A stretch of DNA of 64,000 nucleotides from Asticcacaulis taihuensis (GTDB lineage Bacteria; Pseudomonadota; Alphaproteobacteria; Caulobacterales; Caulobacteraceae): the NCBI RefSeq assembly GCF_900100255.1, contig NZ_FMTS01000002.1:397400-461399 (forward strand), given 5' to 3'. The translations under genes were made by a program, and so were the position numbers. The notes below the pieces were generated by a model. The model was not told the DNA's origin, searched no databases, and saw only the letters and a list, made by a program, of their open reading frames with translations. Position 1 is the first letter of the stretch, and each line of letters starts with the position of its first letter. Positions 19,265 through 27,013 of the stretch are shown here, in pieces.

Positions 19265-20728
19265 TTATTCCGCGGCTCCCAGTTGGAGCTCTTCGTTGGC
19301 ATTCGCCGGGACAAGGAGTTCGGTTTGCAGATAATGGTGAATGTCGGCGGCGGCATCTTGCCCCTCGCGCACGGCCCAGACGACCAGCGACGCGCCGCGG
19401 ACGATATCGCCCGCCGCGAACACGCCATCGACCATAGTGCGGAACTCGCCGGCATGGACCTTGATGGTGCCCCAGCGCGTCACTTCGAGTTTGGGCTCAT
19501 TGAACATCACCGGCATGTTTTCCGGCTCGAAGCCGAGGGCCTCGATGATCAGGTCAGCCGGCAGGTCGGATTCAGCGCCGGCGATATCCTCGATGCCCTG
19601 GCGGCCCTGCGCGTCCGGTGTGGTCAGGCGCATCCGCTGGATTTTGAGGCCGGTGACAGTTTCGGCGTCGCCCAGCACGGCCTTGGGAGCCGACAGCCAC
19701 TCAAAGCGGACGCCTTCTTCCTCGGCATTGGCAACTTCGCGGTCGGAACCCGGCATGTTGGCGCGGTCACGACGATAGACGCAGGAGACCGACTTCGCCC
19801 CCTGGCGGATGGCGGTGCGGACGCAGTCCATGGCGGTGTCGCCGCCGCCAATGACGACGACGGTCTTGCCCTTGGCATCCAGATGCGCCTCGGCGGCCGG
19901 ATCGACTTCGTAGCCGAAGCCCTGGCGGTTCGACATGGTGAGGTAGTCGAGCGCGGCGACCACCCCCTTCGAGCCACAGCCGGGCACGCTGAGGGCGCGG
20001 CCCTTATAGACGCCGGTAGCGATCAGGATGGCGTCGTGCTTTTCACGCAGTTCCTCGAAGCTGACATCATTGCCGATATCGCAGTTCAGCACATATTCGA
20101 CGCCCGAAGCGGCCAGGCGGTCGGTGCGGCGGGCCACGACGTGCTTTTCCAGCTTGAACGACGGGATGCCGTAAACCAGCAGGCCGCCGGCGCGGTCATA
20201 ACGGTCATAGATGGTGACCTTGTAACCGAGCGTGCGCAGGCGGTCAGCGGCGGCAATGCCGGCCGGACCGGCGCCGATGATGCCGATCGATTGCGCCCGC
20301 TCGACCTCCGGCCTGATCGGCTCGATCCAGCCGTTTTCAAACGCCATGTCGCCGAGATAACGCTCGACACTGCCGATGGTGACGTTCTGCCAGCCGGACT
20401 GCTCCAGAACGCACGAACCTTCGCACAGACGGTCCTGCGGGCAGATGCGGCCGCAGATTTCCGGCAGGGTGGAGGTGGCCGATGACAGTTCCCAGGCTTC
20501 CTGCGGACGGCCTTCGGCGGTCAGGCGCAGCCAGTCGGGGATGTTATTCGACAGCGGGCAGCCATGCTGGCAGAAGGGCACGCCGCACTGGGCGCAGCGC
20601 GAGGCCTGGTGCGACGCCTGTGTCGGTGTGAAGTCGGCATAGATTTCGTTGAAGTTGCCGGTGCGTGTCTTCGCATCGGACTTCGCCGGCGTCTTTTTGA
20701 CTTCAATCACGAAACGGTTCGTATCCAT
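19265..20728 (-). CDS. gltD: Glutamate synthase, small subunit
   Basis: NADPH-oxidising flavoprotein that delivers electrons to GltB. The 487 residues have N-terminal Cys clusters for 4Fe-4S centres (CAQCGVPFCQHGCPL about 44-58 and CGRICPQDRLCEGSC about 92-106). An FAD-binding motif IIGAGPAGIAAADRL (about 149) and an NADPH-binding segment VVVIGGGDTAMDCVRTA (about 290) follow. gltD precedes gltB here, the reverse of the Escherichia coli order. Confidence 0.96.
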   Translation of the reverse strand: MDTNRFVIEVKKTPAKSDAKTRTGNFNEIYADFTPTQASHQASRCAQCGVPFCQHGCPLSNNIPDWLRLTAEGRPQEAWELSSATSTLPEICGRICPQDRLCEGSCVLEQSGWQNVTIGSVERYLGDMAFENGWIEPIRPEVERAQSIGIIGAGPAGIAAADRLRTLGYKVTIYDRYDRAGGLLVYGIPSFKLEKHVVARRTDRLAASGVEYVLNCDIGNDVSFEELREKHDAILIATGVYKGRALSVPGCGSKGVVAALDYLTMSNRQGFGYEVDPAAEAHLDAKGKTVVVIGGGDTAMDCVRTAIRQGAKSVSCVYRRDRANMPGSDREVANAEEEGVRFEWLSAPKAVLGDAETVTGLKIQRMRLTTPDAQGRQGIEDIAGAESDLPADLIIEALGFEPENMPVMFNEPKLEVTRWGTIKVHAGEFRTMVDGVFAAGDIVRGASLVVWAVREGQDAAADIHHYLQTELLVPANANEELQLGAAE

Positions 20729-20898
20729 ACGACTACCCTTCTCTACGCTGCGACCGTTGCCGGCCCATACTCTTCGCAGGGTTGCTAAAAGCGCAAAACC
20801 CCGGCGAAGAAAAGTTCAAATCTCATATCGGGCAAAGGTCTGTCAGCTTTTTTACCACAGATGACATATTTGCCGTTATCGTATCATTCGATACTTGT

Positions 20899-20972
20899 AG
20901 CTCAAGCGCCGCATGGCTTCCCTCGCATCAGCTCGGGCGGCCGCTTGGCCTTGCCGAAGAGAAGCTCTTCGG
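20899..20972 (-). repeat. Hairpin-plus-core intergenic element, copy 1
   Basis: Reading the minus strand: an 8-bp hairpin CCGAAGAG-CTT-CTCTTCGG, then a core that starts CAAGGCCAAGCGGCCGCC and ends in CATGCGGCGCTTGAGCT. The core is nearly identical (one indel, one substitution) to copy 2 at 61704-61773, whose hairpin has a different sequence but the same stem length. It sits in the 367-bp gap upstream of gltD, downstream of amtB. Confidence 0.75.
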
Positions 20973-21004
20973 AATTTTCGCACATCGATACCCTGACATG
21001 CAAA

Positions 21005-21066
21005 CCCCCTCGGCTGATCCCGTGGCCGCCCCGCGTGGGGTGGGCCTGAAATCAATCACGAGGGGG
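21005..21066. terminator. Nested hairpin downstream of amtB
   Basis: Perfect outer arms CCCCCTCG (21005-21012) and CGAGGGGG (21059-21066) enclose an inner hairpin GGCC-g-CCCC-gcgt-GGGG-tg-GGCC (21024-21046). On the minus strand TTTGC follows. Probably the amtB terminator, 30 bp past its stop; a structured RNA is an alternative. Confidence 0.55.
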
Positions 21067-21095
21067 AATTTCAATCCGGCTTTTCAGCCTTCTGA

Positions 21096-22400
21096 TTATC
21101 CGTGCAGGGTCTCCCCGTGCTGTGATTGATCGAGGCCCTCGATCTCCTCTTCCTCTGTTACGCGAAGGCCTGTTGTATATTTGCAGACCATGAGGATGAG
21201 GAAGGTAATTACCGCGCTCCAGCCGATGACCACCACGAGACCCAGCAACTGTTTGAGTACGCTGGCGCCGGCGCCGGCCGGATTTATGTCTGTATTGGCG
21301 AAGACCGCTGTCAGCAGCGCGCCGGTAAAACCGCCCACGGCATGGACGCCGAAGGCATCCAGGCTGTCATCATAGCGGAACATGTTCTTGACGTAGGTCG
21401 AGCCGAGATAGCAGATCGGGCCGGTGATCAGACCCATCAGCAGGGCGCCGCCCGGCGTGACGAAGCCTGCCGCAGGCGTTATGGCCACCAGGCCAGCGAT
21501 AAGACCCGAAACCATGCCGAGCAGGGTCGGTTGCTTGCGCTCGAACCATTCCGGAATGATCCAGCCGATCGCACCGGTCATGGCGGCGACGATGGTATTG
21601 AGCATGGCGACCGAAGCCCGGCTGTCGGCCGCCCATTCCGAACCGGCATTGAAGCCAATCCAGCCGACCAGAAGCATGGAGGCGCCGATCATGGTGTAGC
21701 CGAGATTATGTGGCGCCATGTTGTCGCGGCCGAAGCCCTTGCGCTTGCCGATCACCAGACAGGCGACCAGGCCGGCGACGCCGGAATTGACGTGAACCAC
21801 CGCCCCGCCGGCGAAATCGAGCACGCCCATCTGGCCGAGGAAACCACCGCCCCAGACCCAGTGCGCCACCGGGGCATAGACCAGAACGCTCCACAGGGCC
21901 ATGAAGACGCAGAAGGCTGAAAACTTCATGCGCTCGACGATCGACCCCATGATCAGGGCCGGGGTAATGATGGCGAAGGTCATCTGGTAGGCGACCCACA
22001 GATATTCCGGCAGGTTCGGCGCGGCCTTATAGGCCGTATCGAGCCGGACGCCGTTCAGCAGGGCGATATCGAAACCACCGATGATCTTGTTGAGGAAGCT
22101 GCTGTCAGAACCCCCTCCGACGCCGAAGGCCAGGCTGTAGCCGATAAAGACCCAGATAACCGAGGCGATCACCGACACGGCGACCGACTGGGCCAGCACC
22201 GACAGCAGGTTCTTCTTGCGCACCATGCCGCCGTAGAACAGCGCCAGGCCGGGCAGGGTCATGAACAGAACCAGACAGGTGGCGACCAGCATCCAGCCGG
22301 CGTCGCCGCCATTCAGGTTGAGCGCAGCCTGATGCGCCAGCAGAACGGGCTTCGCCGCCTCTGCCGTTGCCGCCGCTGCACTGACCTGCCAGATTGCCAT
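21096..22400 (-). CDS. amtB: Ammonium transporter
   Basis: 434 residues with about 11 membrane segments after a short Ala-rich N-terminus. Family landmarks are WMLVATCLVLFMTLPGLALFYGGMVRKKN, the pore-His segments VVHVNSGVAGLV and GVHAVGGFTGALL, and GSEWAADSRA. It moves ammonium across the inner membrane for assimilation. No glnK/glnB PII gene is adjacent, unlike many amtB loci; the glutamate synthase genes lie downstream. Confidence 0.95.
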   Translation of the reverse strand: MAIWQVSAAAATAEAAKPVLLAHQAALNLNGGDAGWMLVATCLVLFMTLPGLALFYGGMVRKKNLLSVLAQSVAVSVIASVIWVFIGYSLAFGVGGGSDSSFLNKIIGGFDIALLNGVRLDTAYKAAPNLPEYLWVAYQMTFAIITPALIMGSIVERMKFSAFCVFMALWSVLVYAPVAHWVWGGGFLGQMGVLDFAGGAVVHVNSGVAGLVACLVIGKRKGFGRDNMAPHNLGYTMIGASMLLVGWIGFNAGSEWAADSRASVAMLNTIVAAMTGAIGWIIPEWFERKQPTLLGMVSGLIAGLVAITPAAGFVTPGGALLMGLITGPICYLGSTYVKNMFRYDDSLDAFGVHAVGGFTGALLTAVFANTDINPAGAGASVLKQLLGLVVVIGWSAVITFLILMVCKYTTGLRVTEEEEIEGLDQSQHGETLHG

Positions 22401-22449
22401 GTCACATCCTTAGAAATTCAAAGCTTTACCCAACACACCGCAGTCCGGG

Positions 22450-22477
22450 CACGGACAATGTCCGTGTGTGTGCACAC
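22450..22477 (-). promoter_or_regulatory. Two palindromes upstream of amtB
   Basis: CACGGACA-a-TGTCCGTG (22450-22466) is a perfect 17-bp inverted repeat, with GTGTGCACAC (22468-22477) directly beside it, about 50-77 bp upstream of the amtB ATG. No sigma-54 -24/-12 pair or NtrC-type site was seen. Likely operator for an unidentified regulator. Confidence 0.4.
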
Positions 22478-22634
22478 GCGAGATAGAGGGTATTTTTTGT
22501 CCATAGCGGAAGATTGTCGGGATTAAAAGACAAATTTTTCCCGCGCACCCGCAAAATTTGAGAAATTTTACGACCACACGACAAAATACCGCTTCCGGCT
22601 GTCATATTGATCGCCGGAGACTGCAATCTGTCAA

Positions 22635-23795
22635 TCACCCCTTGAACGACAGGACCGCCGCGACGATTTCATCCTGCGTCGCTTCATCCAGATACGGGCT
22701 GAACGGCAGACTGATGACGGTCTTCGACTTGGCCTCCGAGACCGCCAGATCGCCGGTGCCGGACGCGAACATCGCATAGCCGGGCTGCTGGTGCAGCGGG
22801 ATCGGATAATAGACCGCCGACGGCACACCCTTTTCCCGCAGATGGGCCTGGAGGCCGTCGCGGTTTTCATGCTCGATGGTATATTGCGCCCAGGTCGAGA
22901 CATAACCTTCCTTGACGAAGGGCACCGAGATCACCTTGCCGCCGAGCAACTCGTTATAACGCTTCGCCACCTTCTGGCGCAGTTCGATTTCCTCGCCGAA
23001 TATGGCCAGCTTCTCGACCAGAACCGCCGCCTGGATGGTGTCGAGGCGCGAATTCATGCCGATGCGGACATTCAGGTACTTGGCTTCGTGGGTGTAATTC
23101 ATCGTCGCCGCGTCGGTCGGCGTGGCGCCGCCGTGAACGCGGAACGAGATCAGGCGCTCCAGCAGGGCATCGTCATTGGTCACCACCGCGCCGCCATCGC
23201 CATAACAGCCGAGCGGCTTGGCCGGGTAGAAGCTGGTGGCGGTCGCTACGGCCCATTCCAGCGGCTGCTTGCCATTGATGGAGCAGCCAAAGCCTTGCGC
23301 GGAGTCGCTGATGAGGTGGACGCCATACTTTTTGGCGATAACCGACAGGGCCGGATAATCGGCCGGCTGGCCGAACAGGTCGACAGCGATAATAGCGGCC
23401 GGTTTCAGACGCCCCTCTTTGATAACGGCCTCAATGGCGGCTTCCAGCTTTACTGGATCGATATTGTAGGTATCGGGTTGAATATCAACGAACACCGGCT
23501 CGGCGCCGGTCATCGGCACCACTTCGGCGGTGGCCACAAACGTAAAGGCCGGCACGAAGACCGCGTCATCTTTCCCGACGCCCAGCCCCAGCAGGATCAG
23601 CTCGATGGCGTCGGTGCCATTGGCGCAGGACAGGGTGTGCTTCGAGCCGGCGAACTTAGCCATATTAGCTTCAAAGGTCTTGACTTCCGGCCCCATAATA
23701 TAGGCGCCGTGCTTGATCACCTTGAGAACGGCGTCCTCAATCTTTGCGCCGATACGTTCGCGCTGAATGCCGAGGTCGATAAACGGAATAGCCAT
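22635..23795 (-). CDS. DegT/DnrJ/EryC1-family sugar aminotransferase
   Basis: 386 residues from ATG 23795 (MAIPFIDLGIQRERIG), five codons inside the longest frame, with GAGG upstream. This PLP enzyme class transaminates nucleotide-linked keto-sugars. Motifs are the N-terminal cofactor-phosphate region CANGTDAIELIL, Asp and neighbours in LISDSAQGFGCS, and the Schiff-base Lys in SFYPAKPLGCYGDGG (about residue 182). It resembles WbpE/WlbE-type enzymes that act on UDP-3-keto-GlcNAcA, but the substrate cannot be told from sequence. It stands alone, 6 kb from the pseudaminic acid genes. Confidence 0.88.
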   Translation of the reverse strand: MAIPFIDLGIQRERIGAKIEDAVLKVIKHGAYIMGPEVKTFEANMAKFAGSKHTLSCANGTDAIELILLGLGVGKDDAVFVPAFTFVATAEVVPMTGAEPVFVDIQPDTYNIDPVKLEAAIEAVIKEGRLKPAAIIAVDLFGQPADYPALSVIAKKYGVHLISDSAQGFGCSINGKQPLEWAVATATSFYPAKPLGCYGDGGAVVTNDDALLERLISFRVHGGATPTDAATMNYTHEAKYLNVRIGMNSRLDTIQAAVLVEKLAIFGEEIELRQKVAKRYNELLGGKVISVPFVKEGYVSTWAQYTIEHENRDGLQAHLREKGVPSAVYYPIPLHQQPGYAMFASGTGDLAVSEAKSKTVISLPFSPYLDEATQDEIVAAVLSFKG

Positions 23796-23934
23796 GGGAA
23801 CACGCCTCAATAACTGCCGCGCCGGATTTCGGCGTCACATGCGCTTTACCAGCATATGAAAGCAATGCACCTCAAAAGAGATTACCCAAGATTTCAGTAA
23901 ATACAGACATTAACAAAATTGTATACGATTTTAC

Positions 23935-23963
23935 TTGAAGCCGTCACGGAGCGGCGATATAGA
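23935..23963 (+). promoter_or_regulatory. Putative promoter for the 117-residue protein
   Basis: TTGAAG (23935-23940), 17-bp spacer, TATAGA (23958-23963). This is the only recognisable signal in the 328-bp gap 23796-24123; it would give a leader of about 150 nt. Confidence 0.35.
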
Positions 23964-24123
23964 GGCCGCGCATCAAGAGCGGGCCAATATGAATACGGCC
24001 CGCGCCAACCTGCCTTCCCCGGCAAGGTGGCAGCCTTCCATAAGGCGATGCGGCCGATATCCGGCAACGAAACGGGATTGTCTTCACCTCCCTTTCGAGA
24101 CCTGAGCTTTAAGGGCTTGAGAC

Positions 24124-24477
24124 TTGAACGCGCGTACCCTCTTTACCGAACCCGACGACCTGGTGGCTGCCGAGTTGGCTGGCCAGCTCCACCACATCAT
24201 CACCCTGACCGCGCTTGAACCCTGCGACATCGCCGCCTGGCTGGACAAACCGATCACCGGATATAAGCAATCGCGTTTTGCCGGCATATTCCAGTATCGC
24301 TTCCGCCTCACCGGCTTGACGCCGGGAGAAGCCCGCCGCATGACCGACCGGCTTGCCACCCTGCCGGAGGTCGCAGGTGCTCAGGTCGAGCATGTGATAT
24401 TTTCAGAATCTTCAGCCCGCACCGATGACAAACGTCTATTGTCTGACTATATAGGGTCGCACAACACCCCCTTGTGA
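24124..24477 (+). CDS. Hypothetical 117-residue protein
   Basis: Starts at TTG with AAGGG 8 bp upstream; an in-frame TGA at 24118 rules out a longer protein. The sequence looks like a real soluble alpha/beta protein (LTGLTPGEARRMTDRLATLP, EVAGAQVEHVIF), with no signal peptide, membrane segment or family I recognise. Its stop overlaps the -35 region of the aldehyde dehydrogenase promoter. Confidence 0.55.
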   Translation: MNARTLFTEPDDLVAAELAGQLHHIITLTALEPCDIAAWLDKPITGYKQSRFAGIFQYRFRLTGLTPGEARRMTDRLATLPEVAGAQVEHVIFSESSARTDDKRLLSDYIGSHNTPL

Positions 24478-24500
24478 GCGCTACCATAACGGCCTATAGA
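24472..24500 (+). promoter_or_regulatory. Aldehyde dehydrogenase promoter with overlapping XylR-like operator
   Basis: TTGTGA (24472-24477), 17-bp spacer, TATAGA (24495-24500). TGTGAGCGCTACCA (24473-24486) overlaps the -35 box. It differs at one base from TGTTAGCGCTACCA, the C. crescentus xylose operator as I remember it, and shares AGCGCTACCAT with the site at 10123. The position suits a LacI-family repressor. Confidence 0.5.
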
Positions 24501-24550
24501 GCCGCCCAGTGCTTTTTATAATGCCACACATCCTCAGGAGAGCTTCGGCC

Positions 24551-25984
24551 ATGACCACTAAAGGCAATCTGATCAACGGCGAATGGGTCGTCATCGACAA
24601 GACCTTCAACGACATCAACCCTTCGGACACCAACGACATCATCGGCACCTATTCGACCGCCGGTGAAGCCGAAGTCTCGGCTGCCATTGACGCCGCCCGC
24701 GAAGCCTTCAAGACCTGGCAGTTCTCGACGCCGCAGCAGCGCTTCGACGTGCTGGATGCTGCCGGCACCGAAATCCTCGCCCGCAAGGCCGAACTCGGCG
24801 CGCTTCTGTCGCGCGAAGAAGGCAAGACCCTGCCGGAAGGCATCGGCGAAGTCACCCGCGCCGGTCATATCTTCAAGTATTTCGCCGGCGAGGCCCTGCG
24901 CGCCCACGGCGAAGTGCTCGATTCCGTCCGTCCGGGCGTCAAGGTGGAAATCACCCGCGAGCCGGTCGGTGTCATCGGCCTGATCTGCCCGTGGAACTTC
25001 CCCATCGCCATCCCGGCCTGGAAGATGGCCCCGGCCATCGCCTTCGGCAACACGGTCGTCTGCAAGCCCGCCGAACTGACCCCCGGCTGCGCCTGGGAAC
25101 TGGCCGATATCCTCAACCGCGCCGGCCTGCCCAAGGGTGTGCTGAACGTCGTCTTCGCCCGCGGTTCGGTGGCCGGCCCGCTGCTGATCGATGGCTGCGA
25201 CGGCATCTCCTTCACCGGCTCTGTCCCCACCGGCACGCGTGTCCGTGACGCCGCCGTCGCCAAGGGCAAGCGCATCCAGTGCGAAATGGGCGGCAAGAAC
25301 CCCGTCGTCGTGCTCGATGACGCCGACCTCAACATCGCCGTCAATTCGGTGCTGAACTCGTCCTTCTTCTCCTCCGGTCACCGCTGTACCGCATCATCGC
25401 GCATCATCGTCACCGAAGGCATCGCCGATAAGTTCGTCGAGGAACTGGCCAAGGCCACCAAGGCGATCAAGGTGGGCGACTCGCGCGCCGACGGCGTCCA
25501 GATGGGCCCGATCGCCAGCCAGGAACAGCTCCAGATCGCCCGTGACGCCGTCGCCAAGGCCAAGGCCCAGGGCGGCGCCATTGTTGCCGGCGGCGAAGAC
25601 CTGACCTTCGGCACGCCGGGCTATTATTACGCCCCGACCCTGATCGACAAAACCACCCCGGACATGGAGATCAACAAGGAAGAAGTGTTTGGCCCTGTCG
25701 CCTCGGTCATCCGCGTCAAGGATCTGGAAGAGGCCATCGCGGTCGCCAACGACACCGAAATGGGCCTGTCGGCCGGTATCTGCACCAGCTCGCTGAAGTC
25801 GGCCGAAACCTTCAAGCGCCGCATCCAGTCGGGCATGGTCATGGTCAACCTGCCGACCGCCGGCGTTGATTACCACGTCCCGTTCGGCGGCCGTAAGGGC
25901 TCGTCCTACGGCCCGCGCGAACAGGGCGCTTACGCTAAGGAATTCTACACCATTGTGAAGACGGCTTACCAGTTCGCCGGCTAA
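24551..25984 (+). CDS. NAD(P)+ aldehyde dehydrogenase, probable 2,5-dioxovalerate (ketoglutarate semialdehyde) dehydrogenase
   Basis: 477 residues from ATG 24551 (AGGAGA 9 bp upstream). ALDH landmarks are ICPWNFPIAIPAWKMAPA (about 145), the catalytic Glu in CEMGGKNPVVV (about 252), the catalytic Cys in SSGHRCTASSR (about 286) and EVFGPVAS (about 382). Overall similarity is to the KGSADH/succinate-semialdehyde dehydrogenase group. That enzyme is the last step of oxidative pentose or uronate breakdown (Weimberg pathway), giving 2-oxoglutarate. The XylR-like operator supports this role, but no other xylose genes are in the window. A terminator follows. Confidence 0.85.
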   Translation: MTTKGNLINGEWVVIDKTFNDINPSDTNDIIGTYSTAGEAEVSAAIDAAREAFKTWQFSTPQQRFDVLDAAGTEILARKAELGALLSREEGKTLPEGIGEVTRAGHIFKYFAGEALRAHGEVLDSVRPGVKVEITREPVGVIGLICPWNFPIAIPAWKMAPAIAFGNTVVCKPAELTPGCAWELADILNRAGLPKGVLNVVFARGSVAGPLLIDGCDGISFTGSVPTGTRVRDAAVAKGKRIQCEMGGKNPVVVLDDADLNIAVNSVLNSSFFSSGHRCTASSRIIVTEGIADKFVEELAKATKAIKVGDSRADGVQMGPIASQEQLQIARDAVAKAKAQGGAIVAGGEDLTFGTPGYYYAPTLIDKTTPDMEINKEEVFGPVASVIRVKDLEEAIAVANDTEMGLSAGICTSSLKSAETFKRRIQSGMVMVNLPTAGVDYHVPFGGRKGSSYGPREQGAYAKEFYTIVKTAYQFAG

Positions 25985-26009
25985 CCCGTCCGAACACGGA
26001 TGAAATGAA

Positions 26010-26040
26010 AAGGCGGTCCTGCGAGGGGCCGCTTTTTTTA
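26010..26040 (+). terminator. Intrinsic terminator after the aldehyde dehydrogenase gene
   Basis: GCGGTCC-tgcga-GGGGCCGC stem (one G-T pair) followed by TTTTTTTA, 28 bp past the stop. Confidence 0.85.
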
Positions 26041-26099
26041 TTGTCTCTTGCAAATTCCGCCACGTGAGCGTATTTTTTATGCCATGTGAGGAAATCACC

Positions 26100-26537
26100 A
26101 TGCAGCCTGCAAAAATTGACTGGATCAACGAACTTTCGCGCCAGAACTCTTTCCGTCCGACCTATGCCCAGCTCGTCGAAAACGGCTTGCCTGTCATCGC
26201 CGTCGATCAGCTCGCGGCCAGGCTCGCCCCCAGCGATCCGAAGTTTAAATATCTGATCGTTCCGGAATCAACCTACCGGCGGCGCACGGCCAAGGGTGCG
26301 AAAATCGTCGTGCAAAAGCTGAATAGCGAACAAAGCGAAAAAACAGCGCGCTTAACACGCCTGCTGAGTTATGCGACCGAGATCTTCGGTTCCGAGGATA
26401 TAGCCCGGCAATTTCTCAATAAACCGCATATAGAGTTTGACGGCAAAACCCCCCTGCAGAAGGCTCTCAGCGGTGAAAGCGGCGGTGTCGCCGTTGAACT
26501 GCTATTGGGGCGGATCAAGTACAGCGTTGCCGCCTGA
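26100..26537 (+). CDS. Antitoxin of a RES-type system (Xre/MbcA/ParS family)
   Basis: 145 residues from ATG 26100 (GAGGAAA upstream); an earlier in-frame GTG is unlikely. The N-terminal half contains helices including YLIVPESTYRRRTAKGAKI. The C-terminal half matches the toxin-binding domain of ParS/Xre antitoxins: ATEIFGSEDIARQFLNKPH, then FDGKTPLQKALSGESGGVAVELLLGRI, where the last helices block the RES active site. The stop codon overlaps the toxin start by 1 nt (TGATG). Confidence 0.88.
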   Translation: MQPAKIDWINELSRQNSFRPTYAQLVENGLPVIAVDQLAARLAPSDPKFKYLIVPESTYRRRTAKGAKIVVQKLNSEQSEKTARLTRLLSYATEIFGSEDIARQFLNKPHIEFDGKTPLQKALSGESGGVAVELLLGRIKYSVAA

Positions 26538-27013
26538 TGGCTTTTACCTTGCCTGATGCGCTGACTGCGTATCGATTGGGCGATCCGAACGGACTTTATC
26601 CGATCTTCGACGCAACGGGATCAACCATTAGTCCCGGCCGCTGGAATACATCAACTACACCCGTAATATATACGTCTGAGCACTATTCTACCGCCATGCT
26701 GGAATGCCTTGTGCATACGAACGGGTTTATGCCAAAGCAGCAGCATTTCATTCGCATTCAAATCCCGGCCGCCGTTAGTTACGAAGCCTTGCAGCCTGCA
26801 CACCTGCCCGGCTGGCACAACAGCGATTGCATTGACTCAAAAGCCTTTGGCAGCGCCTGGATCGTCGAAAAACGCTCCTGTCTGCTTCTGGTTCCCAGTG
26901 TTGTGGCGCGCGAAGAACGTAATATCCTGATCAATCCGGCTCATCCGGATTTTCCCAAAATCAGCCAGAATCTGGCCGTACCGATATGGTGGGACAGCCG
27001 TCTTTATACCTAA
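26537..27013 (+). CDS. RES-domain toxin
   Basis: 158 residues. RES toxins either degrade NAD+ (MbcT type) or ADP-ribosylate Prs (ParT type). Motifs are YRLGDP (Arg13), SPGRWN (Arg35), IYTSEHYSTAMLECLVH (Glu56) and LLVPSVVAREERNILINP (Ser121), so the Arg-Glu-Ser set is present and the toxin looks intact. Translationally coupled to its antitoxin. Its 3' end overlaps the stop of the convergent GGDEF-EAL gene by 4 nt. Confidence 0.9.
   Translation: MAFTLPDALTAYRLGDPNGLYPIFDATGSTISPGRWNTSTTPVIYTSEHYSTAMLECLVHTNGFMPKQQHFIRIQIPAAVSYEALQPAHLPGWHNSDCIDSKAFGSAWIVEKRSCLLLVPSVVAREERNILINPAHPDFPKISQNLAVPIWWDSRLYT

Noticed and set aside
15370-19437. A 1355-codon plus-strand open frame opposite gltB
   Set aside because: Same effect as above; gltB motifs on the minus strand are complete and unbroken.
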